Below, one piece after another: positions 30,021-38,830 of a stretch of 64,000 nt of DNA. The number at the start of each line of letters is the position of its first letter. The first letter of the stretch is position 1. The stretch is from Ga0077555 sp963761475 (GTDB taxonomy: Bacteria; Pseudomonadota; Alphaproteobacteria; Rhizobiales; Hyphomicrobiaceae), in contig CAVXGT010000019.1 in the NCBI GenBank assembly GCA_963761475.1, positions 744,001-808,000 of the forward strand, given 5' to 3'. Under the pieces are notes generated by a model. That model did no database searches. It worked only from the letters and a program-made list of their open reading frames with translations, and was not told the DNA's origin. Both the position numbers and the translations under genes were made by a program.

Positions 30021-33000
30021 GCAGCTTGCCTCCGGTTGGATCGTAGAAGACCGGCGGGACCAGGCGGACCCGCCGTCCGCCATCGGGCATCGGCACGTAT
30101 AGGGTCTGGCCGAGGCGCTGGCGGGCGTTGCGAACGAGGGCGAGCGCGATGGGACGGTCGAGCGTGGGGCTGGCGTAGGCCGACGTCACGTGGCCGAGGG
30201 CCGGAGCGCCGGTCGCCGGTTCGGCCACCGAGGCAATCTGGGCGCCTTCCTCCAGGGGGCGGTTGCCATCCTCGCATTCAAGGCCGACCAGCTCGTATCG
30301 ATCGGGGCCGATGAGGTCCGGGCGGGCAAGGCCGCGCTTGCCGACAAAGTCGGCCTTGGTCTTGCCCTCTGGAAGGCCAAGGTCGCGCGGCGTGACGGTG
30401 CCATCGGTTTCCTGGCCGACGATGATGTAGCCCTTCTCGGCGCGCAGGACGTGCATGGCCTCGGTGCCATAGGGGGCGCCGCCGTTGGCTTCGACGGCTG
30501 CGGCGAGCGCATCCCAGGCTTGGCGCGCATGACCTGCCGGCACATTGATCTCGTAGCCCGTTTCGCCCGTGAAACTCACCCGGAAAAGCCGTATGGGCAC
30601 GCCGGAGAGTTGGCCTTCGAGGCAGGCCATGTGCGGCAGTGCCCGATCGGAGAGATCGATATCGGGGAGCAGCGGCGCGAGGATCTCGCGCGCCTTCGGT
30701 CCTTGCAAGGCGATCACGGCCCAGTGCTCGGTCGTCGAGGTGAGCCAGCACTCGAGGTCGGTGAATTCGGTCTGGCGGTAGTCCTCCATGTGCGCGAGGA
30801 CGTGGGCGGCGCCACCCGTGGTGGTCGTGACGTGGAAGCGGTCCGGCGCGATACGGGCAACGATGCCATCGTCGATGACGAAACCGGCTTCATTCAACAT
30901 GATGGCGTAGCGGCAGCGGCCGACCGGCAACGAAGCGATGGCGTTCGGGTACATGCGATCGAGGAAGGCGGCGGCGTTGGTTCCGGTGACCTCGATCTTG
31001 CCGAGTGTGGAGCCGTCGAAGATTCCGACGGCCTGGCGTACGGCCCTGCATTCGCGTGCGACGGCTGCCGTCATGTCCTCGCCGTGGCCTGGGAAATAGC
31101 GTGCGCGTTGCCATTGGCCGACATCCTCGAAGATGGCGCCGCGGGCTCGTGCCCACGCATCGATCGGCGTGCGGCGGATCGGATCGAAAAGCGTGCCGCG
31201 GGCCTCGGCTGCCAGGGCTCCGAATGAGACGGGTGTATAGGGCGGGCGGAAAGTCGTGTGGCCGACCGAGGCCATGTCCTTGCCGAGGACATCGGCCAGG
31301 AGCCCGAGGGCGTTGACGTTGGAAGTCTTGCCCTGATCGGTCGCCATGCCGGTGGTGGTGTAGCGCTTGAGGTGCTCGATACTGGTGAAGCCTTCGCGGG
31401 TGGCAAGCTCAAGATCCTTGGCGGTGACGTCGTTCTGGAAATCGACGAAGGCGCGTCCGGCTTTGCGCAGGGCAACGGCATGGGTTTGGCGACCGGTATG
31501 ATCGGTGTCAGACGTGCGCGGCCTCGACATTTGGCGCGCGCGGGCGATCGGCTAGCGTCTTGCCCGCAGCTTCGGCAGCGGCGATGCCTGCTTCAGTTGC
31601 GTCAGCGAGCGAGCGTGCCAGGCTACGTTCGGCGCTGGCGGCGCCGACAACCTGGACGTGGGAGAGCGGGGATGCGGGCGTGAGGGCGCCTGCGGCCTCG
31701 TTCCATGCAACTGGCCGCGCATTTGCGAGAAGAGATGCAAAGTGGGGGTGAAGCCGCCCGCCATCAATAGTAGATCGACGCCAATGCGCTCGATGGCGCC
31801 GTCGGCATGGGCGAGACCTTACCATGTCAACCCGCGCGCGCCCGCCGGTGTCGAGAACCGTGCCGCCAGTTGTCACGGCGATGCCGGCGCGTCTGGCGGC
31901 CTCGCGGGCGTGGTCGTTGGCGGCGAGTTGCAGATCAATGATGCGCTCGACGCCGATGGCGTGGGCGACGAGGTCGGCTGCGAGGCGGTAGGCTTCGTCG
32001 CTTTCGGTGACGATCACGGCGCGGGTGCCGGCGAGCACACCGAAGCGCTTCAGATAGGTTTCGGCGGCGTGCGCCAGCATGATCCCCGGCCGGTCGTTGC
32101 CCGGAAAGACGACCGGACGCTCGATGGCGCCGGTTGCCAGCACGATCTCGCGGGCACGAACCTGCCACAGGCGCTCGCGCGGCAGACTCTGCGGCGGTTC
32201 GCCAAGATGATCGGAGAGACGCTCCAGAAGGCCGAACATGCGATCGGGGTAGCAGCCGAAAGCGGTGGTTCGCCTGAGCAGGCGTACAGTCTTGCGCTGG
32301 CTCAGGGTTGCGACGGTTGCCGTCAACCAATCGGCAGCAGACTTGCCGTCGATGACGGCGTCGTCGCGGGAGAGCAGTGTTCCGCCCGGCTCAGGCTGTT
32401 CGTCGCACACGATGACGCTGGCGCCGGCCGCGGATGCGGCAAGGGCAGCCGCGAGGCCAGCGGGACCGGCGCCGACGACCAGCACGTCACAATGGGCGAA
32501 GCGGCTGGCGTAGCGATCGGGATCGGCGTCGCGCGGGGCGCGGCCGAGACCGGCCATCCGCCGAATTGCGGGCTCGAAGTACTTGACCCAAGCCTTGTTG
32601 CCGTTAGCAGAGCGCCGCCCCATGAACGTCTTGTAGTAGAAGCCGGCTGGAAACAGGGGCGCTAAGCGATCATTGAGCGAGCCCAGATCGGCATGCAAGG
32701 ATGGCCAGCGGTTCTGACTCTCGGCGACGAGCCCGTCGTAGAGCTCGACCTCGGTGGCCTTCAGGTTCGGGGTGACGCGCCGCCAGCCGCGTCTGATGGT
32801 GACGAGGGCATTGGGTTCCTCGGGGCCGGCCGAGAGGATGCCGCGCGGGCGGTGGTATTTGAAGGACCGTGCGACGAGGTGGATGCCGTTGGCGAGCAAC
32901 GCGGAGGCCAGGGTGTCGCCGTCGTGGCCGGTCAAGTGGCGGCCATCGAAAGTGAAGCTGATCGAGCGGTTGCGATCGACGCGGCCGCCTGTTGCTGCCC

Positions 33001-33040
33001 GAAACCGCTGGGTTTCCTGACCTGGAGGCAAGGTGGTCAC
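30013..33040 (-). pseudogene. soxA: Sarcosine oxidase alpha subunit (SoxA family), three frameshifts
   Basis: About 1008 codons, the normal SoxA length. GTG start at 33040 overlaps soxD by 4 nt (GTGA). N-terminal ferredoxin-like/HCN-oxidase region (SISFTFDGRHLTGHDGDTLA, RSFKYHRPRGI), NAD-binding Rossmann fold (VLVVGAGPAGLAAALAASAA), and a C-terminal folate-binding GcvT-like region from about residue 610 (FVDFQNDVTAKDLELA, EKGYIIVGQETDGTVTP). Oxidises sarcosine-like N-methyl groups and passes the methylene to tetrahydrofolate. Frame breaks: +1 near 31816 and -1 near 31707 cancel each other and scramble about 37 residues (the true reading there contains DLLLMAGGFTPTLHL). A +1 near 31510 separates the N-terminal part, which stops at 31508, from the GcvT part. 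Confidence 0.88.
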
Positions 33041-33360
33041 GGTGTCTCGCCTTGCTTGTCTGTTGTCGATGGGAGTGTGGGGCGGGGCGCACCGGACCTG
33101 TAGGTCGTGGCAATGCGGTCGGTGATGGTGTTCCTCAGAGCGTTGAAGAAGCGGCCGCAGCCGTGCACGTGGTGCCAGCGCTCCGCATGCCAGCCCTTGG
33201 GATTTGTCCGCATGTAGAGATAGCTGGCCCAGGCCGCATCGCTCTCGCGGGAGGGATCGGCCGCGCGGACGATGTGGGCCTCGCCGGCATAGCGGAACTC
33301 GACCTCGGGCCGGTCCTCCTCGCAATAGGGGCAGGGGATGAGCAACATGACTGTGGGCAA
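33037..33360 (-). CDS. soxD: Sarcosine oxidase delta subunit (SoxD family)
   Basis: 107 residues or slightly fewer (ATG at 33360, or 33348 before LLIPCPYC). Small zinc-binding subunit: Cys pair in PCPYCEEDRPEVEF and His/Cys in WHHVHGCGRFFNALRNT, which together make the known SoxD zinc site. The pattern AGEAHIVRP-like, SDAAWASYLYMRTNPKG is typical. Its stop overlaps the soxA GTG. Sits in the core operon between the cupin gene and soxA. Confidence 0.93.
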   Translation of the reverse strand: MPTVMLLIPCPYCEEDRPEVEFRYAGEAHIVRAADPSRESDAAWASYLYMRTNPKGWHAERWHHVHGCGRFFNALRNTITDRIATTYRSGAPRPTLPSTTDKQGETP

Positions 33361-33372
33361 CTCCGGTTGCGG

Positions 33373-33843
33373 TCAGTAGGGCGTGCCGTCCTTGCGGAAG
33401 TAGCGGAAGTGGCCGTCGGGGCCGTGCTCGCCGTAGAGGTCGACGTCGGGGTAGGTCGCCTTGTCCGGCGTCTTGTCGCCAATGACGAGGAAGGTCTTGT
33501 CGCTGCCGGTCTTATTGACGAGGCGGTGGGCATCGCCGGTGGCGGCTGGGAACGTGATCCAGGTGCCGGATTCGACGATTTCCTCGCCGGCGTCGGTCTC
33601 CAGCGTCAGAGGACCTTCAACAACCAGCACGATCTCGTCCTGGGTCAGGTGGGCGTGGCGGCACGACGACTGGCCGCCCGGCTCGACGCGGACAAGGTTG
33701 ACGCCAAAGTTTTTGAGCCCGCCATATTCGGCGAGGCGTTTGACGTGGCGCTTCATATTCAGCGCCTTGAACGGTTCGGGATAGCTAGTGGCGTTGCTTT
33801 CCGGCACGTCTTCGGGCTTGAACAATTTGGATCCGCGCGCCAT
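33373..33843 (-). CDS. Cupin-domain protein within the sox operon
   Basis: 156 residues. A single conserved beta-barrel cupin: motif 1 SSCRHAHLTQDEIVLVVEG (His-x-His, Glu-like metal ligands) near residue 60, motif 2 GTWITFPAATGDAHRLVN (Gly, Pro, His) near 95. Such cupins can bind a metal and a small polar ligand. Codirectional between soxB and soxD, gaps of 46 and 12 bp. It is not a standard part of soxBDAG; a role in handling the amine substrate or formaldehyde is possible, but this rests on position only. Confidence 0.82.
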   Translation of the reverse strand: MARGSKLFKPEDVPESNATSYPEPFKALNMKRHVKRLAEYGGLKNFGVNLVRVEPGGQSSCRHAHLTQDEIVLVVEGPLTLETDAGEEIVESGTWITFPAATGDAHRLVNKTGSDKTFLVIGDKTPDKATYPDVDLYGEHGPDGHFRYFRKDGTPY

Positions 33844-33889
33844 GGCTCTTCTCCTGTTGTTGGTCGGTAGCGTTCGGGCAAGCCTCAGA

Positions 33890-35140
33890 TCAATGCGAAA
33901 CGGCGGCCGCCGCCGCTTCGTCGATCAGGCGTCCGGTGGTGAAGCGTTCAAGGGCGAAGGGAGCGGCAATCGGGTGGGGTTCGCCCCGGGCGAGGGTTGC
34001 CGCGAAGACGTGGCCTGAGCCCGGTGTCGCCTTGAAGCCGCCAGTGCCCCAGCCACAATTGACGAACAAGCCCGGCACCGGCGTCTTGCCGATGATCGGC
34101 GAACGGTCCGGCGTGACGTCGACGATGCCGCCCCACGAGCGTAGCATGCGCAGGCGCCGGGTGACGGGGAAGAGCTCCGCGATGGCCTCGATGGTGTGGC
34201 GGGAGACGTGCAGGCCGCCGGTCTGGGAGTAGGACGTGTAGGCGTCGGTGCCGGCGCCGATCACCAGTTCGCCCTTGTCGGACTGGGACATGTAGGCGTG
34301 TACCGTGTTCGACATCACGACGCACGGCATGACAGGTTTGACAGGCTCAGAGACGAGCGCCTGCAGCGGGAAGCTCTCGAGCGGCATGGCGACGTCGGCC
34401 ATGGCCATGAGCACCGAGGTGTGGCCGGCAGCGACAACGCCGAGTTTCTTCGTGGCAATGGCGCCGCGTGTCGTCTCGACACCGGTGACGGCGCCATCGG
34501 GGCCGCGGCGGATGGCGGTCACCTCGCAATTCTGGATGATGTCGAGGCCTAGGCTGTCGGCGCCGCGGGCATAACCCCAGGCCACGGCATCGTGGCGGGC
34601 GACGCCGCCACGGCGCTGCAGAGCGGCCCCGAGGACGGGATAGCGCATGGCGGGGTCGATGTTGAGGATCGGGCAAAAGGCCTTGGCGGCTTCGGGCGTC
34701 AGCCACTCGTTGTCGATGCCGGCCAGCCGGTTGGAGTGGACGTGACGCTTGAAGACGCGGATGTCGTGCTCGTTGTGAGCCAACATCATGACGCCGCGGG
34801 GGGAATACATGACGTTGTAGTTGAGTTCGTGGCTGAGGTCTTGCCACAGCTTCATAGCGTGTTCGTAGATGGCCTCGGATTCCTCGCACAGGTAGTTCGA
34901 GCGGATGATTGTGGTGTTGCGTCCGGTGTTGCCGCCGCCGAGCCAGCCCTTCTCCAGTACGGCGACATTGGTGAGGCCATGCTCACGGGCGAGATAATAT
35001 GCGGTTGCCAGGCCATGACCGCCGGCGCCGACGATGACGACGTCATAGGCGGACTTTGGCGCGGGATCGCGCCATTGGCGTGGCCAGCGGCGGTGGCCGG
35101 AAAGGGCCTCACGGGCCAGTCTGGGAAAGGAGAAGCGCAC
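33890..35140 (-). CDS. soxB: Sarcosine oxidase beta subunit (SoxB family)
   Basis: 416 residues; catalytic subunit that oxidises the N-methyl amine. FAD motif VVIVGAGGHGLATAYYLA near residue 35, followed by EKGWLGGGNTGRNTTIIRSNY. ARHDAVAWGYARG near residue 185 contains the His that in characterised SoxB carries covalent FMN. C-terminal LFVNCGWGTGGFKATPGSG is the usual FAD contact. All active-site marks are present and there is no frameshift. N-terminal extension MRFSFPRLAREALSGHRR is normal for the family. It follows the MBL hydrolase gene by 6 bp, so the two are cotranscribed. Confidence 0.94.
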   Translation of the reverse strand: MRFSFPRLAREALSGHRRWPRQWRDPAPKSAYDVVIVGAGGHGLATAYYLAREHGLTNVAVLEKGWLGGGNTGRNTTIIRSNYLCEESEAIYEHAMKLWQDLSHELNYNVMYSPRGVMMLAHNEHDIRVFKRHVHSNRLAGIDNEWLTPEAAKAFCPILNIDPAMRYPVLGAALQRRGGVARHDAVAWGYARGADSLGLDIIQNCEVTAIRRGPDGAVTGVETTRGAIATKKLGVVAAGHTSVLMAMADVAMPLESFPLQALVSEPVKPVMPCVVMSNTVHAYMSQSDKGELVIGAGTDAYTSYSQTGGLHVSRHTIEAIAELFPVTRRLRMLRSWGGIVDVTPDRSPIIGKTPVPGLFVNCGWGTGGFKATPGSGHVFAATLARGEPHPIAAPFALERFTTGRLIDEAAAAAVSH

Positions 35141-35146
35141 GCGGGC

Positions 35147-35902
35147 CTACACCGTCAGCTTGTAGTAGGTGGTGGTTTCCATGTCGTCGCCGTACCAGCA
35201 GGTGATGGCGGCGTCCCGGGTGCCGAGATAGGTGGCGCGCCCGTCCGACTGGGTCATGGGGAGGTCGTGACCGGGGATCAGGACGGTGCCAGGCTTCTTC
35301 TTCCAGTGTCCCCAGATCATCTCGATCGACGCGCGGCTGATGGCGGGATCGTAGGTCATGTCGGTGGCGCGGGAGACGAGCTCGGCGCGGTTCTTGGCGG
35401 CATCGCCGGTGAATAGGACATCCTTCTCGCGGCCGTGCAGGACGTAGATGAGGCAGCCGGGGGTGTGGCCCGGCGCGATGTGGGCGGTGATGCCGGGGAT
35501 GACTTCGGCACCGTCGCCGACCTGCTCGAGCGTTGGCCATTTCTCCAGGCGCTCGACATAAAGCTCGGGGACGGGCGTTTCGCCCCAGGGCTCCTTCAGC
35601 GCCCATTCCAGCTCGACCTTGCCGAGGACGATGCGGCTGTCCTTGAAGAGGGTCCAGTTGATCGAGTGGTCCCAATGGGAGTGAGTGAGCAGCAGGTCGG
35701 TGACGTCGCTGGGCTTCAGGCCATGGCGGGCGAGCCCCTGGATGACAAGGGAACGCTGTGAGAAGGAGCCGGCGTCGATGAGGACGACGCGGTCACCGGC
35801 ACGCAGCAGCGCGATCGTGCTCCAGCCCAGTCCGCCGTGGCAAACGCTTTTGCCGGGGAAACCCTGGACGAGAATGTCGATGTCCCAGCCTTCGATCCGC
35901 AT
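35147..35902 (-). CDS. MBL-fold metallohydrolase, N-acyl-homoserine-lactonase-like
   Basis: 251 residues, first gene of the sox cluster. Metal motif LLLTHSHWDHS (H-x-H-x-D-H) near residue 72, further ligands in IAPGHTPGCLIYVL, FTGDAAKNRAEL and IPGHDLPM. This ligand set gives a binuclear metal site. The closest named relatives are lactonases, but a role in quorum quenching is not implied by the context. Here it heads an amine-oxidation operon, so it may open a lactone or thioester-like intermediate (inference). ATG at 35902 has GGAGGG upstream. Confidence 0.82.
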   Translation of the reverse strand: MRIEGWDIDILVQGFPGKSVCHGGLGWSTIALLRAGDRVVLIDAGSFSQRSLVIQGLARHGLKPSDVTDLLLTHSHWDHSINWTLFKDSRIVLGKVELEWALKEPWGETPVPELYVERLEKWPTLEQVGDGAEVIPGITAHIAPGHTPGCLIYVLHGREKDVLFTGDAAKNRAELVSRATDMTYDPAISRASIEMIWGHWKKKPGTVLIPGHDLPMTQSDGRATYLGTRDAAITCWYGDDMETTTYYKLTV

Positions 35903-36093
35903 TCATCCCTCCGTTGCGTGCCGCTTTGCTCGGAAACGGATGCGCGTGGCGCCCGCCCGCTGTGTTCGAGTACGCGACAACCTGATCAAGGCGTCCCGAA
36001 CCGCGACACTAAACGACGGGTGGCAGGTGCGGCCAGTGGGATCTGGCAAAAGTTAACGCCGGGAGGCGCGCTGAGGTGCGAGACATGGCGTGG

Positions 36094-37699
36094 CTACCAA
36101 CCCCGAGTGTTGTGGCAGCGGGCGCAGTTGTCGAAGCGTGGCGAGGTACCGTGGGCGCGGCGGCCGTCGTTGCGGTGGCAATCGATGCACTGGCGCGGCG
36201 TATTGCGAAAGCGGGGCTCGGCGCCGACAGCCTTGTTGGCTGCGACATGACAGCTCTCGCAGGTTGCGCGGGTGTGGCGTCCGGTTAGGGGAAAGCGTGT
36301 CTTGGCGTGATCGAAATCGGCCCCCTTCAAGGCTTTGATCGCGGCCTCTACGGACGGTGTGGCGCCGGTGGCACCAGCGATAGCCTTCCACCCGCCCGGC
36401 GTGTGGCAGGCCTCGCAGCGCGTTCCAAAGCGGCCGTTATGGGCGTCGTCCCTGGCGTGGCAGGCATGGCAATAGCGCGGGGTGTCTTTGAAGGTCTTGG
36501 TGTGGCAGCTCTCGCATTTCGCTTTGCCGTGATGGCCGACGAGGGGAAAGCGGGTTTTGGCGTGATCGAAGTTGGCCGCCTTGAGGACACGGATGGTTGC
36601 AAGCAGCGAAGACGTGCCCTCAGTGCCGACGATGCGCTTCCAGCCTGCGGGGCTGTGGCAGGTCTGGCAGGCGTTACCGAAGCGTCCGGCGTGGGCGTCG
36701 TCCTTGGCGTGGCAACTGTGACAGGTCTGCGGCGTGCCCTTGAATGCCTTTGTGTGGCAAGATTTCGCATTTGGCCTTTTGGTGGTGGCCAACGAGAGGG
36801 AAACGGGTGCGGTCGTGGTCGAAGGCTGCTTTTTTCAGGGTGGCGATGGCCTGCGCCAGGGACGGGGGTGAGCTGCGGCTCTCGCCCGCAATGCCGGTTG
36901 CCACCGACTTCCAACTCGTCTGATTGTGGCAAAGGCTGCACTGGGCGCCAAACAAGCCGTTGTGGACGTCCTCCAGGCCGTGGCAAGCCGCACAGGTTTC
37001 GTGGGGGATGCCCTTGTAGCGCTCGGCATAGTGACAGGATGCGCAGGTCGCCTTGCCGCCGTCGGCTACGAGGCGGTGGGCTTCGAGGAGGCGAAAGCCC
37101 GTCAGCCGGAAATGATCGAAGGGCTTGCGCATGGACCAGGCGATGTCGGTGTGGCAATCGCCACAACCAGAGCCGAGCCTGCCTTTGTGGAGGTCGTCTT
37201 TCTGGTGGCAGGAGATGCAGGTCGAGGGTGTGCCCTTGTATTGAATCTTGGTCGTGGTCGGGCCGGTCGACACGACCTTATGGCAGCTTGCGCATGTCTG
37301 CTGTTTGTGGGCGCCCGAGAGCGGGAAGTTGGTCAGGCCATGATCGAACATCAGGCGCTGCAGATCGACGAGGCTCGTCTCGCGCCCCTTGTGTTCGGTA
37401 TGGCAGCGGTTGCACTGCTGGGTGCGGGCCTCGGTGGCAAGACCGTGCATGCCGAGCTGCTGGTCCATGTCGTCCTTGATGGCCTCGTGGCACTTCAGGC
37501 AGAGCCCCTTCTGGGCCTCTCGGTCGAGCGGGGTGTGGCAGCTCGTGCAACTCTTCTCGAGTTGTGCATGATGATGGGCGAGGGGACCGGGCGAGGCGAG
37601 CTGCTCAAAACCGGATTGCGCGGCCGCCTCAGTTGCAATGAGCCCGACGAGCAAAAGCAGCCCCAGGCAGATTCGGGCGAGATGCAGCCAAAGGCGCAA
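36094..37699 (-). pseudogene. Periplasmic multihaem cytochrome c with 18 C-x-x-C-H motifs, one frameshift
   Basis: About 535 codons. Signal peptide: LHLARICLGLLLLVGLIATEAAA. An N-terminal three-haem segment (CTSCH, CLKCH, CNRCH) is followed by five tandem modules of about 75-100 residues. Each has the form FDH...RFPL.G.H...C..CH...C..CH...C..CH..GW, three haems per module, 18 in total. The FDH, G-x-H and module-internal His residues are probable distal haem ligands. One extra T near 36764 splits the gene (KAKCE then SCHTKAFKGTP in the other frame). Otherwise all haem sites are intact. It lies 13 bp after a five-helix b-type cytochrome gene. Role: periplasmic electron wire or electron store (inference). 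Resembles cytochrome c3/c7-type class III repeats. Confidence 0.88.
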
Positions 37700-37712
37700 C
37701 CGGTTGATCCTC

Positions 37713-38483
37713 TTAATACAGATGCACGGCTATGACGTGCACGACCATCGCCAGCGCCGCCACCAGGAACAGCGGCAGGTGGAGAAACTGCCAGGCCGTA
37801 AATAGCGCGCCCTTGCGCCCGCCGGCGTAGACGTAGCGCGATACGACGCCGCTCAATACCACGATCAGCATCATGGTGAGTGCCGCCATGCTGGTGATGT
37901 CGCGCAGGCCGTTGCCGGTGTGGAGCTGCAGGTTGGAGTGAAAAAGTATGAGCGTTGGGCCGAGAATGCCCAGGATTTCATGGGCACGGAACCAGTTGCC
38001 GGTTTTGCCCCAGCTGCGCATCGAAGGGCGGCGCTTGCGATAGCGGTAGAGGACGAGAGCCAGCATCATCAGTGCGCCGGCGATGCCGAGCCAATAGCCA
38101 ATGCCGGACTGCGGGGTCATGCGTTGCAGGGCCGGACTGATGAAGGGCTGTGCGGCGAGCCAGCCTTTCAAGGCGGTGAGATCGGCGGGCGAGAGGGCTA
38201 GCGCGAGCAGTCGAGTGATCTGGCTGTCAAAGGTTTCGAGCGCCAATTCGAGGCGGTTGAGGGCCAGCACGGCAATCGCTAGCGCCGTTGCCAGATAAAA
38301 CAGCGCCAGGGCAAGGCGGGGTGCGAGCGCGATACGGGCCTCGGTGGGTTCGTGCGAGCGGTGCGCGGTGCGGTGCGAGGGCATGGGGCGCGGGTTGCCG
38401 GCCGCATTGGGCCCGCCAGCCTGGGGCGTTGGGCGCTGGTGGCGGAGGGGCAGGCCAGTGGCTCGCCGCAGTGTGGTCGTCAT
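37713..38483 (-). CDS. Membrane protein, probable di-haem cytochrome b partner of the multihaem cytochrome
   Basis: 256 residues from ATG 38483; a Pro/His/Arg-rich cytoplasmic leader of about 50 residues then five hydrophobic helices. His residues lie in pairs inside helices: WFRAHEILGILGPTLILFHS (two His 14 apart) and FLHLPLFLVAALAMVVHVIAVHLY (several His), the spacing of bis-His haem-b ligation between helices. No named family is certain; similar to NrfD-less cytochrome-b-type subunits and ferric-reductase-like domains. It precedes the 18-haem cytochrome by 13 bp, so it probably moves electrons between the quinone or cytoplasmic side and the periplasmic haem chain (inference). Confidence 0.7.
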   Translation of the reverse strand: MTTTLRRATGLPLRHQRPTPQAGGPNAAGNPRPMPSHRTAHRSHEPTEARIALAPRLALALFYLATALAIAVLALNRLELALETFDSQITRLLALALSPADLTALKGWLAAQPFISPALQRMTPQSGIGYWLGIAGALMMLALVLYRYRKRRPSMRSWGKTGNWFRAHEILGILGPTLILFHSNLQLHTGNGLRDITSMAALTMMLIVVLSGVVSRYVYAGGRKGALFTAWQFLHLPLFLVAALAMVVHVIAVHLY

Positions 38484-38830
38484 GTCGATTGCGCCATCAT
38501 CATGGAGGCTCGGAGTGTCATGGCCGGAGCGATATGATGGTCTGTCGGCAGCGCGGCCCCGATGGGTATTCCGGCTCATGCCAACCGGACAATTAGCACA
38601 CCGATTGGGGCGGGAAATATGACGGCAAATCGGCGTTTTTCCGCATGACTTGATAACGAGCGGCGGGCGAATGGCGAGAAGGCTGCACGTACCTTTCGGA
38701 CACGGGCAAACGCTGCATGACTGCGCGCCGCCTTAGGATTGTCACCTTGAGGATCCATCGAGGTGGAAGCGGGGCAGTCACGGCGTAAGTGTCGACGCCC
38801 TCACTTCCGGAAGACGGAATCGCAAGCGAA
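38484..38830. other. Divergent promoter region of the redox module
   Basis: 347 bp between the cytochrome b gene and the ferredoxin/FAD gene. No FNR box and no clear palindrome are visible. AT-richer around 38585-38660, where promoters are likely. The frame of the right gene is open from GTG 38789, but the ATG at 38831 is preferred. Confidence 0.4.
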
